A stretch of DNA of 16,218 nt from Larix sibirica (GCA_004151065.3 NWUY0300004897.1:6270-22487), one strand, 5' to 3'. Numbered from the stretch's first letter, positions 1 to 10,169 are shown. The notes: generated by a model from the sequence alone, not told the origin. Numbers and translations are program-made.

Positions 1-335
1 AGGGCTTATGTCCAACACATCATAGCATTCAATCATGTATATCAGTCCTCTGCACAATACATCACTAAAAGGTCGTCTCAGTATATTAGGGCTTGTTTCC
101 AATCGCATAATAAATCAATCAAGTACATCGGGGCCTACGCCTAGTACATAGCCATAAGTTGTGTCCAACAAGGCCTTTTCCCAATATATAAACATGTAAC
201 AAAACAATAGATCATGTGCATTGGGGATTACGCCCAGTATAACAAAAGTAAAACATGTGCATTAGGGCTTATGCTCAGTATAAATATATAACCAAAAATA
301 AATCATGTGCAGTGGGGCATACACCCAATATATAA
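1..335. repeat. Degenerate short tandem array with a GGGGCTTACGCCCAGTATA-like core
   Basis: A core resembling CATTGGGGCTTACGCCCAG recurs at about 1, 87, 126, 168, 219, 260 and 310, always followed by an AT-rich spacer such as ATATATAAACA and often preceded by ATCATGTGC. Spacing is irregular, mostly 40 to 50 bp, and copies differ by several bases, so this is an old, eroded minisatellite-type array cut by the left edge of the window. The core is nearly palindromic (GGGC...GCCC). I see no coding content. A further partial copy occurs at the far right edge of the window. Confidence 0.7.
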
Positions 336-345
336 ATAATATATC

Positions 346-1446
346 AAAATTCCGGGATATTACAACAAAGGCACGGGTGGAGAGGAGGTCAAAATCATCA
401 TGGTTGATTTTTGCTGTGAAAGAAGGACGTGGAGGAGTCGTGGAATTTTTTCCCAACATTATGTGTTTGTTGGCTATCATGTAGAAGCTTCCCGTTGTCT
501 ATGGAGTGCTAGGTTGAGGATTGGATTTGTGGTTGATTTTTATTGGTTGTGAAGTGTTGTTTCCAACCATGTAATCTTTGTTTCAATTAAGGTTGCAAAG
601 AAGCATGAGGAAACATAAGTGAGATAGTGTTATGAGTTTTTGTTTGAAGGCTTGAATAGTTGTTTGGATTTCCTTTAATGGAATGTAGGGTTTATAAATG
701 TTTGGCCAATCATGAAATGATGAGATGCATTGATTCTAATTTTATTGGGAATTTAGTCAATCATTTGGAGTGCTTGTCATATTTGAGATGAAATATTGTA
801 ATGATGCACATGCAGTGCAGAGGGTGCATGATCAGTTGTACTTGACATCCCAAAATATTTTTTTTCCAAGTTGTAAAGATTAGCTATAGCCAAGCTAATT
901 TTTCCAGGTTTGTTGTAAGCACTATTCACATTGTTCAGACATAAGTGTTATGCTGAGGATTCACACAAAGTTATCCCTCTTATACATAGAGCGGATGTGG
1001 ATCAATTTGTTGAATTAACCCTTGTGAGAGGTATGGGGGTGACATGTGTACCCACATGCTAACTTAATGAAGGTTGAATAAGCGAGAGTCCTCGATTGAG
1101 GGAGTGGGTGTGAGATGAAAAAATATTAGTGTGTGAGGGAACAAAGTATGATCAAGGGAGTGCTTAAAATATTGATTAACCACAAAGGCGAAAAACATTT
1201 CTATAGAATTGGTGAGTACATTGGATGGCACCCATGTAGCTCGATAGATGGACTATTTTTTATATGGACATCAATAATCTATTTATGCAGGTACAAGAAA
1301 AAGAAGCACAACAATTCACGGATAAATCCCAAGATAATGGAAGTCTTAGCAAGTGTGTATGAAGACCCAAAAACAAAAGTTAAGGACATGATCGAGATGA
1401 AGACCTAGAAACAAGAAAAGACCACAACATTGGAGATAAACATTAA
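346..1446. other. Stretch without a confident gene; weak 91-codon ORF inside
   Basis: No recognisable gene. The only open frame of note is on the plus strand at 1133-1408. It would encode 91 residues, rich in Lys and Ile with a basic patch (RYKKKKHNN), and it matches no family I know. Because it ends about 40 bp before a copia-type polypurine tract, it could be a decayed 3' internal part of that retrotransposon. I cannot see the usual copia RNase H residues, so this is only positional inference. The rest is AT-rich, with T-runs around 857-866. Confidence 0.35.
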
Positions 1447-1453
1447 GGGGGAG
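1447..1453 (+). other. Polypurine tract at a Ty1/copia-like 3' LTR junction
   Basis: GGGGGAG lies directly before TGTTGGAAATA. In plant Ty1/copia elements a purine run of this kind (AAGGGGGAG) primes plus-strand DNA synthesis and abuts the 5' end of the 3' LTR, which commonly starts TGTTGGAAATA. Seen: the purine run (AAGGGGGAG in full, from 1445) and the LTR-like start. Inferred: that this is a real element edge. No matching second LTR is visible in the window. Confidence 0.6.
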
Positions 1454-2305
1454 TGTTGGAAATATTTTTTTTCTCATGAGCTACTCATTAGTATTTTGTT
1501 AGATAGTTGGTTGTGACAGAAATTCTCTCTAACTAAGTCGCCTATTTTGGTGTCTAATTGAGATATTCTCTCAACCTCTCCTAGTTATATTTGGAATAAG
1601 TTATATCTAATAAAAATCTTTGGAGTCACAATATATTTAATATTCAATTTAATTAATAGATATTTTAGTGTGTGCAATCATTTCGTATCTCTCATATTTT
1701 AAGTAATTTTTACTATAAAAAACAATGTCTATTAAACACTTATTTTGATTGGAAAAAAATGCATTTGATTGGGAAAATTACTAAATCTAGATGTACACAA
1801 ATTATTTGATTTCCTTAGATAATTTAACCGTGTGGAAGAACCTATTTGAGGTTTAGGGTTACCAAACAACGCAATATTGTGATAGAGATATTTTCCTATC
1901 AATGCAAAAATATTCTCTAAAAAACAATAAAATTGTAGTAAGAGTATTAGAAATAAATACTAATGTGGTGAACACACTTGCGCACATTTATTTGCTTAAA
2001 ATGACTCATCCTATGTAGAGAAATGTACCAAAGTATGTGTATATGGCTGTTGTAAGAGCTAACATTAATAAATTGAGAAACTTACTTATATAAAAACTAC
2101 AAAATCCCCTTAATTAAGCTTTTAGTGGAATTGTAGTACTAGCCATTTGGTTCCATACCTACTTTACCTAATTATTAATGGACTTCCTAGAAAATATATT
2201 GGAAGGGTATTCCCTTTAAGATAATGATAAGCACACTTGTATTAATAAAATATAGTATTAATAGGATATTTATCAAATAGAATGTCATTAAGGACTTAGC
2301 CAACA
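1454..2305 (+). mobile_element. Probable 3' LTR of a Ty1/copia-like retrotransposon (right end uncertain)
   Basis: The left end, TGTTGG, follows a polypurine tract. The first downstream CCAACA, the expected inverted terminus, is at 2300-2305, giving an LTR of about 850 bp. The five bases before the start (GGGAG) and after this end (AATTT) differ, as expected for the 3' LTR of an element rather than a solo LTR with a target duplication. The right end is weak because CCAACA is also one arm of an 8-bp-arm palindrome at 2300-2317. There is no coding sequence inside, and no upstream LTR partner, so the element is a remnant. Confidence 0.4.
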
Positions 2306-3756
2306 AATTTTTGTTGGACCTTTCTTTGGACCATGACTAGCATCACTTACTCCTTTTATGTTTCCTTTCTTGGGACCATTAGCATTTGTTTCCTTTTTCT
2401 TCCTTGCCACTTTATAAAGACAAAAGTTATCTCCAAAATACTCCTAGGAATATTTTTTAGTGATGTTTTTCCACTATTGAATCCAACCATTATCTCCCCT
2501 TGAAATGGAACCAAATTGTAGTATTGATAAATGTTATACAACCAATTGGGATATACTATTGAGAAACATGGAGGAGGTATTGATACCTAGGGATTAAAAG
2601 ATTATATCATATCTAGACATTGTCAACAAAGACGAGATGGTGGAGAATAGAGTGTCTTTGGCCATAAATTTAGTAAGACTATATACATAATTTTCATACA
2701 CAAGAAAAATTTTATATGACAACATTTCCATATTGATTCACTTTATCACCCCATCTCTTCCTCTTATAAAATTCGACCTTGTAAACTATAATTATATATT
2801 TTATTTTGTGTGTGCTGGAATTTTAAATTCATATGTTTGACCGCAAATTATACCAATCCTCTTGTTCCATAGGGATTTGGAAATGGGGAGAATTCCTTCT
2901 CTATTTTCCTAAGACTCAACAATATTGGTATCCCCATAAATAAATAAGTGTGATTCCTTCTACTATCTATGGTAAGAAGTTAGACCCTAATTTAATATTG
3001 AAATGAAGTTGAAGTCTTTGCAAAAAAAATTATCTAATGCAAAAGACTAAAAGGGTATTCTAGAACGCCAAAGTCCCTTATTGCATGATATCCATACAAC
3101 TTAATTTATCTATAAATATCAACATTTAAAACCTCTTATTTGTATTCAAATTATTTTATGTATGCAATTCATAAAGCTTCTTAGTTGGAAATGTCATAAA
3201 CTAAGGAAAAAATCCTAAATACAGAGTGAGGACCAATTAGATTTAAAGCATGCAAAGTAAAGAGAGATTTAATGTGCATTAAATAGACCAAGTTGAATTA
3301 TAAAAATTATAATAGTTAGAATGTAAGACTCCTTATTCTCTTCTGGTTCTTGAGAAGTCCAAGAAAGTGCATTCTTCAATTGATCTGTAATTCAAAAAAT
3401 GGCATATGGAAGTGAATTCAAATTTCCTTATGATCATTGATTTTCTTTTAGAAGGATTGTTGAAGGTGAAATATTTTAAGTGTGATCCAAAAGTGCACTT
3501 TAATGTAAAATATTTGCACTCTGGTAACTACTTGAAGGTGTTTGAGAAACTTGATATGTCAATTTGAAGAGAAATACTTTTCTAATAACACAATTTTATA
3601 GGATTTAACATGAATTATTATCTACCAAAATTATTTTGATCCAAGTGTAACCATTCATATTTGGCACACTATTTCACATGCACTAGAAAGATTTCATCCC
3701 ATGCACTTTCCTCATCCAACCAAGATACCCTTGGTTCGTAATTCTTCTTATGTGGT
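2306..3756. other. AT-rich intergenic stretch, no gene seen
   Basis: No open frame here resembles a known protein; the short minus-strand frame at 2356-2541 has no recognisable motif. A 12-bp perfect inverted repeat (ATTTGGTTCCAT at 2145-2156 and its complement at 2505-2516) spans the junction with the upstream LTR candidate and might be a weak trace of a foldback element, but its arms do not extend. Otherwise I see nothing definable. Confidence 0.5.
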
Positions 3757-5223
3757 CATGTGTGAAAGGTACACATCACGAATATGAGTTCATAAATCCA
3801 AATTAGTGAGTTAAGAATGATGAAACCCAATTCTTTGGACAATGCCGTTATTGTATCTATAATACTAAAGACTCATGGTGACATTATAAGTTGTATGTTG
3901 GACCATATGTAAGGTGTATATAATGATCACCTTTATGAAAATTAGATTTTTTATAGGACCATATACAAGTTGGTGTTTTTAATGACCAAAATAGATATCT
4001 ACAGTGAAATCTCTACATCTCAAATATGAGTTTATAAATCCAAATTAATGAGTTAAGAATATTGAAAACTATTTCTTTGGGCAAAGCCATTATTGTATCT
4101 AGAAGAGTAGAGACTCATAGTGAAGCTATAAGTTGCATTTAAAACCACAAATAAGGTGTATATAATGACCACCTTTATAAAAATTATAATTTTGTTAAGA
4201 CCATATATAAGATAGTGTGTATAATGATCAGAGTAACATATCTAGTGTGAAAGTAGTTCACCTCAAAAATGAGTTCATAAATCCCAATTATTGAGTTTAG
4301 AATCTTTAAAACCAATTCTTTTGACAAAGACATTATTGTATCTATAAGAGTAGAGACTCATGGTGAAGCTATGAGGTGTATATGGGACCATATATAAGGT
4401 GTATATAATGACCACCTTTATGAAAATTATAATTTTTCAGAGGACCACATACTAGCTAGTGTTTATAATGACCGCGATAAACTATCTAGTGTGAAATCTC
4501 TACATCTCAAATATGAGTAAATAAATCCAAATTAGTAATTTAAGAATATTGAAAATCAATTCTTTGGACAAAGCCTTTATTGTAGGTACTAGAATAGAGA
4601 CCCATGGTGAATCTATACGGAGTATATAATGACTTCCTTTATGAAACCTATAATTTTTTTATAGGACCACATATAAGTTGTTGTTTATAATGACCAGAAT
4701 AAAATATCTAGTGTGAAATATCTACATCTCAAATATGAGTTCATAAATCCAAATTAGTGAGTAAAAAATGTTGAAAACCAATTCTTTAGACAAATCCATT
4801 ATTGTAGCTAGAAGAGTAAAGACTCATGGTGAAACTAGAAGGTGTATATAGGACCACATATAAGGTGTATATATTGACCACCTTTATGAAAATTATAATT
4901 TTTATAGGACCACATATAAGGTGGTGTTTATAATAACCACAATAAATTATCTAGTGTGAAATTTGTACATCTTATATCATAAATCCAAATTAGCGAGTTA
5001 AGAAAGTTCAAAACCGAACGCTTGTCAAAACCATTATTGTAGATAAAAGTGTAGGGACTCATGGTGAATCTATAAGGTGTATGTAGGACCACATATAAGG
5101 TGTATACAATGACCACCTTTATGAAAATTATAAATTTTTATAGGACCACATATAAGATGGTGTTTATAATGACCATAATAACATATCTAATGCGAAATCT
5201 CTACATCTCAAATATGAATGAAC

Positions 5224-5485
5224 CATTAGGGGAATTTTGAGGTCTAAAATGGGCCTCCTAAGGGAAATAATAAAATTATAAATAAAATAATAAAATAAGT
5301 GTTGTGATTTTTTATGGAAAAAGTTAAAAACTATTTTTTCTCTTGTATATTCAACGTATCTGCATGTAAGTTTACTCAAATTTTGAGTATCGGAACTTGT
5401 TGGATGCAGAACTAAATTCGGCATCCAACGAGTGCTCACACTCAAAATTTGAGTAACCTTAAAAGGATATAAGTTGAAAATACAA
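5224..5485. mobile_element. Truncated foldback MITE-like element, copy 1
   Basis: It begins CATTAGGGGAATTTTGAGG and shares its first half with copy 2 at 5694. The centre is an imperfect hairpin: a left arm with TTGTATATTCAACGTATC and TTACTCAAATTTTGAGT pairs with a right arm containing the complementary ACTCAAAATTTGAGTAA and GTTGAAAATACAA. The distal right part, about 150 bp in copy 2 including the terminal CCTAATG, is missing, and the array unit resumes at about 5497. It encodes no transposase, so it would be non-autonomous. Confidence 0.75.
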
Positions 5486-5693
5486 ATCTTTGGAGATAAG
5501 TTGAAAACCAAATATTTGGAAAAATCTATTATTGTATCTAGAAGTGTAGAGACTTGTGGTGAAGCTATAAGGTGTATATAATTACCACCTTTATGAAAAT
5601 TAAAAAAATTTATAGGGCCACATATAAGTTGGTGTTTATAATGACCATAATAATATATCTAGTGTGAAATCTCTACATCTCCATTGTGAGTTC

Positions 5694-6119
5694 CATTAGG
5701 GAATTTTGAGGTATAAACTATGCCTCTTAAGGAATATAATAAAATTATAGATAAAATAATAAAATAAGAATTTTTTGATTTTTTTAAGAAAAAGGTTAAA
5801 AGCTAATTTTTCTCTTGTATTTTAAACTTATATCCTTCTAAGTTTACTCAAATTTGAGTGTGAACACTTGTTGAATGTAGATCTAAATTTTGTATCCAAC
5901 AAATGCTCACACCTAAAATTTGAGTAAACTTACAAGGATTTAAATAAAAAATACAAGAGAAAAAACTATTTTTTTATCCTTTCCTTAAAAACATCATAAA
6001 AATTTTACCAATATGGTTAGAATCATCATCTTGAATCCTATTGGTTCTTGTGAACTTGATTTTTATGGCACATTTCTTTTTATTTGAGGTGCATTTTTTA
6101 CCTCAAAACTCACCTAATG
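5694..6119. mobile_element. Full-length foldback MITE-like element, copy 2 (426 bp)
   Basis: The termini are inverted: CATTAGG at 5694-5700 and CCTAATG at 6113-6119. The similarity continues inward (GGGAATTTTGAGGTATAAA on the left against the complement of TTTTTACCTCAAAACTCACC on the right), and the two halves pair over much of their length, including CTCTTGTATTTT and its complement near 5812 and 5963. Removing 5694-6119 joins GAGTTC to ATAAATCC, which is exactly the intact array unit, so the ends are well defined. No target-site duplication is visible, so I cannot assign it to a known superfamily. There is no coding sequence; a transcript would fold into a long hairpin. Confidence 0.8.
5820..5963. 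repeat. Hairpin core of MITE copy 2
   Basis: The left arm (TAAGTTTACTCAAATTTGAG, then GTGTGAACACTTGTTGAAT) is the near-complement of the right arm (ATCCAACAAATGCTCACACC, then AAAATTTGAGTAAACTTAC). The loop is short, around GTAGATCTAAATTTTG. The same core, slightly changed, lies in copy 1 at about 5340-5485. Confidence 0.75.
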
Positions 6120-6310
6120 ATAAATCCAAAGCAAGGTAAGAATTTTTAAAACCAATTCATTAGGCAATAGCCACTATTGGGGACCTTTCTAGGGTGCTCC
6201 TGGACTCTTCAAATGAGTGGGACCTCCTGGTTGCATAAGTTGGTGCATAATAATGTTTATGACTCGGAAATCACAAAACAATATATGTGTAATATGAAAA
6301 GTAAGCAGAG

Positions 6311-7285
6311 ATAAGAAATATTAAGACACCAACTTTTGATGGTGAGAGGAAGAAAGGAGAAAATAATGAAGCCTAGTTATTAGGGATGAGGAAATATCTC
6401 CAATTACAAAGCCATTATTCTAATATGGAGGCTAGGATTTCTATTTATAATTTGCAAGGAAATGCTTCCATTTGGTGGGATCGGCTAGTCCAGGTGAAGA
6501 ATATAAATTAAAAGAGGATTTCATGGAAGCAATTCAAAAGGTACTTTCAACAAAAGTATCTATTGGAGCATTAATATGGGAAGAAGATGGAGGAGTTATT
6601 TTAACTCAAGCTAGGAAACATCACTATGGAAGAGTATGAATGAAATTTTTTGAAATTGCTTAGGTATGTTGGGTTCCTCAAGGAAGAGAAGGTAAATATA
6701 CAAATGTTCTTGAGTGGGTTTAACCTTAATTATACAGGGACATAATTTAGTCTAATGAGCCCAAAAATCTTGAGGATACAATCAGGAAAGATATATGCAT
6801 GTATGATCAAATCAAAGTCAAGGATGATTTCCATAAATTATGGAGAGATAAGATAAGATATAAGTAGGATCACAGGAAGAAGGGATTAAGAACACATTGC
6901 ACCAGGAACTAGTCAATCTCATATTAGCAAAGCGATTCAACTCATGGTGGACCCGAGATGGAAAATTTATGAGAAAAAAGAATAAGGAAGCAACTCAAGT
7001 GTTGGGCGTGTGAAGGAGATCACTATACAAAGATTGTCTTCATTGGGGAGAAATAATGAGGATTGTGCATAACATTCAAGAATTAATTACAATGGGGAAT
7101 GTGGCTAGAAACATTCCTAGAATATATGTAGCCTTGGATTATAGATAGGCAGAGCATTAGTCCAATATGATCAAAGTTGAAGGTAAGATTACCAATAAAA
7201 TTGGTGTCATTTTAATTACCTTAATGCTAGTATTTCTTTGAATCTCCTTAAGAACCCTAGTGCTCAAGAAAAAAGAGAAAAAATA
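6311..7285 (+). pseudogene. gag: Decayed Ty3/gypsy-type gag with zinc knuckle and start of protease
   Basis: One plus-strand frame from about 6311 reads TPTFDGER, then ARISIYNLQGNASIWWDRL (about 6431-6487), WKQFKRYFQQKYL, MEEYE and LLRYVGFLKEEKV. This is the conserved order of the plant retrotransposon Gag (capsid) domain, which forms the particle that packages element RNA. In-frame stops at 6374, 6509, 6572, 6602, 6641, 6743 and 6854 show it is dead. At 7000-7037 a nucleocapsid knuckle (CWACEGDHYTK, then DCLHW) is split by a one-base loss near 7031. Then come ITMGNVARNIPRIYVALDY and a degenerate IDLNAS at about 7216-7236, again after a one-base shift, where a retropepsin active-site DxGAS would sit. 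Homology ends near 7285, so reverse transcriptase, RNase H and integrase are absent. No LTR of this element is identifiable nearby. Family placement is confident; exact ends are not. Confidence 0.85.
7000..7037 (+). other. Frameshifted CCHC zinc-knuckle motif of the gag remnant
   Basis: Codons for C-W-A-C-E-G-D-H are at 7000-7023, and the final Cys is reached only in the next frame (GAT TGT at 7032-7037). The spacing then fits C-x2-C-x3-H-x4-C, close to the retroviral-type nucleocapsid knuckle C-x2-C-x4-H-x4-C with one residue lost or misplaced. The knuckle binds RNA in functional Gag proteins; here it is disrupted. Confidence 0.7.
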
Positions 7286-8294
7286 CAATGAAGAATAGTA
7301 TAAAGAAACTAATTCACTCTAATTCTCATATATCCAGTACATGTAGTGATTACGTGAGTGAACATGAATGAATGTATGAAAATTCTATATTTTCCCTTTA
7401 TTTATATGAAAGGTTAGGAAGGCCAACAATAACAAATTTGACTTACTCAATAACAAGCAAAATAACAAAGAAATAGATAGGTCACATGTGAAGCACTCCA
7501 AATATAAGTGACACATGTCAAGCTCCATGGTAGGAATTTACAACTAGTAAAGGTCCCAAGGTTAGTGATTTCCAATATGTGTATAAGACTCATCCTCCAA
7601 ATGGAGTCCAATGTTGCAATGCTCCCTTCTAACCCATGTCTACATCCAATTCCACCACACTTACATGATCATTCATCATCCCAAGTGTCATCAATTCAAG
7701 TATAGGCATTCATGCAATAAATCAAGTGGCCCATGCTACCTATGACGCGATGCCCTCATCCAAGATGCATAATTCTTCTTCTCTAGGTAAGTCATCATCC
7801 CAAGAAAGGAACCAAGCTCTCTAAGCGTGCACTATGAACAAACTCACCATGCTACATAGGTCTCCAACCTTCAAATAAAATGTGTCACACAAGCATAAAG
7901 TCAAGGTCTAGAAATCAATAAGTGATCTCCAATATGTATGTTAATGATAGAACAATTAAGGGTAATAAATGCACCATACACCCCATGTTACACCTGTAGC
8001 GCACACCAAGTGATTGATAGATTGTTTTGAATCTTGTAGTTGATAAATAAATGTTATGATGCACCTTATGATGCTTTATTAGGTGATTATCTCTTTAGGA
8101 CCACTAGAAAAAAATTGATTAAAAAGTAGTCTACTAATGAAAGTGTCACATCACAACAATATGTATCCCACATTAAATTACCATGTAAGCTAACTTAATT
8201 TAGAATTACAAATAATAGTCAAAGGTAATAATGGAATGTTTAGATTATTGTACATACAATAAATGGGAGATGTTGTAACGTTTGTGATGTAATG
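7286..8294. other. Non-coding stretch between gag remnant and LINE; possible minus-strand LTR
   Basis: No convincing gene. The 65-codon plus-strand frame at 7508-7705 is rich in His, Pro and Ser and matches nothing. Read on the minus strand, the region has TGTAACATGGGG near 7993-7982, a TATA-like TATAAATAAAGGG near 7405-7393, and a pyrimidine-rich leader near 7290-7260, an arrangement like a retrotransposon LTR promoter. I see neither a matching second copy nor target duplications, so this is a suggestion only. Confidence 0.3.
7393..7405 (-). promoter_or_regulatory. TATA-box-like site on the minus strand
   Basis: The minus strand reads TATATAAATAAAGGG here, a good match to a plant TATA box. 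About 110-140 bp downstream on the same strand lies a CT-rich run ending in an ACTAGGGTTCTT segment. It could be the core promoter of a decayed LTR. The region is AT-rich, so chance occurrence is quite possible. Confidence 0.25.
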
Positions 8295-8303
8295 TTTTTT
8301 TTT
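8295..8303 (-). other. LINE poly(A) tail
   Basis: Nine Ts on the plus strand are the complement of an A9 tail at the 3' end of the LINE, as expected for target-primed reverse transcription. It is short, through either original length or later shrinkage. Confidence 0.6.
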
Positions 8304-8480
8304 CCCGCGAAAAAAAGCATACTATTGTTATTCAATACTGAATCAAATAGTACATGATGTGCAAGCTGCATAACTGAGGTCCAAAAAGCCAGAAATACAA
8401 GGTTCTCCAATATCCTCCCAAATACATAAAAACATACTAACAACAAAAACCAAGAGCCAAAAATAGAGCTCAATAAGTCT
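8304..8480 (-). other. 3' UTR of the LINE
   Basis: This lies between the ORF2 stop and the A-tail. A 77-codon minus-strand frame covering it (8240-8473) is hydrophobic and runs on past the A-tail into flanking DNA, which argues against it being a real protein. A short A/T symmetric segment (TTTCCCGCGAAAA) sits beside the tail at 8301-8313. Confidence 0.65.
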
Positions 8481-10169
8481 CTAATCTAGAAAATACATAG
8501 AACCCGACTCTATCATCAAGTTCTCATAGTGTTCTTCCCAAAATAAAAAGCCCTCATCATCCTCCAAAGTCATCTTTGACAACTGATCAGCCTGTGTGTT
8601 AAATTCTCGATAAATATGAGATAGGAACAATGAGTTGAAAGTTCTCAATTTTGTCAGAATTATGTTGCACCAATAATCTAAGTTCAGGACCTTTAAAATG
8701 TATTCACCTCTCACCCATTTAATCGTAACTCGTGAATCACCAAAAACTTTGATTGTTTCCAATCCAAAGAGATTTGCAATACGAGTAACACACCAGAGTG
8801 CTAACAATTCTGCTTTCATATTTGTCCCTATGCCACAATTCAGTCGGAAAGTGTAAAAGTGTTCCTGATTTAGGAAAATGACCCCACCTGCGCCATAGTT
8901 CCCCAATTGAGTGACCCCATAAAAAAAAAGCATTGATGCATCAAAGGATAGTTGAAAGTTCCCAATGAGTCGTTTGATAGGAGTGGCCTCAACATACAGA
9001 TATTTGTGGTATTGGATCAATGCTGAGTTAAAAATATTCTCCAAATTAGGGCTGCAATTTTCAAAAACATCATCATTTCTTGCCCTCCATAGAGCCCAAC
9101 ATATGGAAACCGGGAGGGTTAGATGAATCTTACAACAATTAACCCAGCGATGAATACTCGATTCAATGTTTCTACCTCCCCAAGCCATATTAATACCATA
9201 AAACTGATAAAGTTTCTCCCAAAGATAGAATGTAAAAGAACAATTAATGAAAATATGTGATGAAGATTCAACATCATTCTTACACAAGACACACAGGCTG
9301 GGCCCGATCCACCCAATCGAAGAAAGGTTATCCCATGTTTTGAGTCGCTCCTGGAGAAGAAACCATGTGAAGCATTTAAGTTTCAACGGGATGTGCCAAG
9401 ACCAAACAGCCTTGTACCACCAGTGCATTGGAAGGATACAACATCTCTTAATCATATAGCAATAAGCAGTCTTTGCAGTAATTCTCCCTGTAGCTTCATT
9501 TCCTGCCCATATCACCTTATCCTCCCCACAGCTTAAACAGATACCTGCGCTATTCAAAGCATGGATATAATTATCCCATTCTTCAATGAATTGTTGTGAT
9601 AGCTATAGCTCCTCGGCAGTTACCCAATATGTCTGTGAATTCTTGTTAACAACGGAATTTAATGTGTAATATCCAGCATTCCTAATTGAAGATAATAATC
9701 CTGGGGACAGAATGTGGCCAGCATGCACACCCATGATAGGATCAACTCCTATAGCAACCTTCAGTCCATTCCCTACTTTCCACCTTGTTTCAGCTTCCAG
9801 CCAACAATAAACTTTTAAAAACCCGTTCCATACAGGAGACACCCCCCTAGTCAACTTGTTAGGATTCCTCAACCATTCTATAATATCGGTTTTCACATAT
9901 TTATGCTATATAACCCTGGACCAGAGTGAGTCCCCAAATAACGCCCTCCATAGACTCTTCAAATGGTGTCCTACACTAAAAGCTGATAAGTCTTTCAACA
10001 CCCATCCTCCATCAGTTTCTGGTAGAGAGATTTTATCCCAGCTGATCAAAGACAAACTTGATTTCTTTAGTCCTCCGGTCCATAAAAAATTGAATATGAG
10101 TGATCTGAGTTTGTTTATCACCGAGCAAGGCACATGAAGAAGATAAAACCAATATACTGGAGTCCCCAT
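8481..10169 (-). pseudogene. LINE ORF2 C-terminal part: post-RT segment, zf-RVT and RNase H
   Basis: This is the tail of the polyprotein that copies the element's RNA into DNA at a nicked target. One frame runs from 10169 to the stop at 8481-8483, broken only by TAG at 9906-9908 and TAG at 9603-9605, with no frameshift. First block (10169-9909): PVYWFYLLHVPCSVINKLRS, FNFLWTGG and GGWVLKDLSAFSVGHHLKSL, the conserved segment following the RT core. Middle block (9905-9606): no motif, but in register. Last block, about 358 residues from 9557: the zf-RVT region with C89, C92, H101 and C106, then a type-I RNase H fold with D206 (FDAS), E250 (KAELLAL), D274 (GDSR) and D324 (TQADQLSK), so all four acidic residues are kept. 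The usual FDG loses its Gly. The endonuclease and RT core are missing through 5' truncation. The start codons are not meaningful; the piece begins at the truncation point. Confidence 0.9.

Larger units (their letters stand above)
3757..6181. repeat. Satellite-like tandem array, about 240-bp unit, seven full units and a partial eighth
   Basis: Each unit carries the same ordered landmarks: CTACATCTCAAATATGAG, TTCATAAATCCAAATTAG, TTGAAAACCAATTCTTTGG, CATTATTGTATCTAGAAG, GACTCATGGTGAAGCTATA, then two related blocks containing AGGACCACATATAAG about 56 bp apart. The ATG of the AATATGAG landmark falls at 3784, 4026, 4269, 4513, 4735, about 4971 (degenerate), 5214 and about 5685, so the native period is roughly 222 to 244 bp. 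The last two units are lengthened by foldback elements. Copies differ by perhaps 10 to 20 percent by eye, so the array is not recent. Short open frames inside it end in related peptides only because the DNA repeats; I see no coding selection. Confidence 0.85.

Noticed and set aside
262-480. 72-codon minus-strand frame near the left edge
   Set aside because: It begins in flanking DNA and runs into the degenerate repeat array, with no family resemblance.
5164-5511. 115-codon minus-strand frame
   Set aside because: It lies across the MITE hairpin and a satellite unit. The related frame at 4928-5116 shows its end is just repeat DNA.
5694-6119. Helitron
   Set aside because: The ends lack 5' TC and 3' CTRR, and the insertion is not between A and T; inverted ends point to a foldback element.
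8240-8473. 77-codon minus-strand hydrophobic frame as a small membrane protein
   Set aside because: It covers the LINE 3' UTR and runs past the A-tail into flanking DNA.
9247-10137. Plus-strand frames at 9247-9459 and 9856-10137, and the alternate minus-strand frame at 9119-9316
   Set aside because: These are antisense or out-of-frame shadows of the LINE ORF2, which has clear domain motifs.
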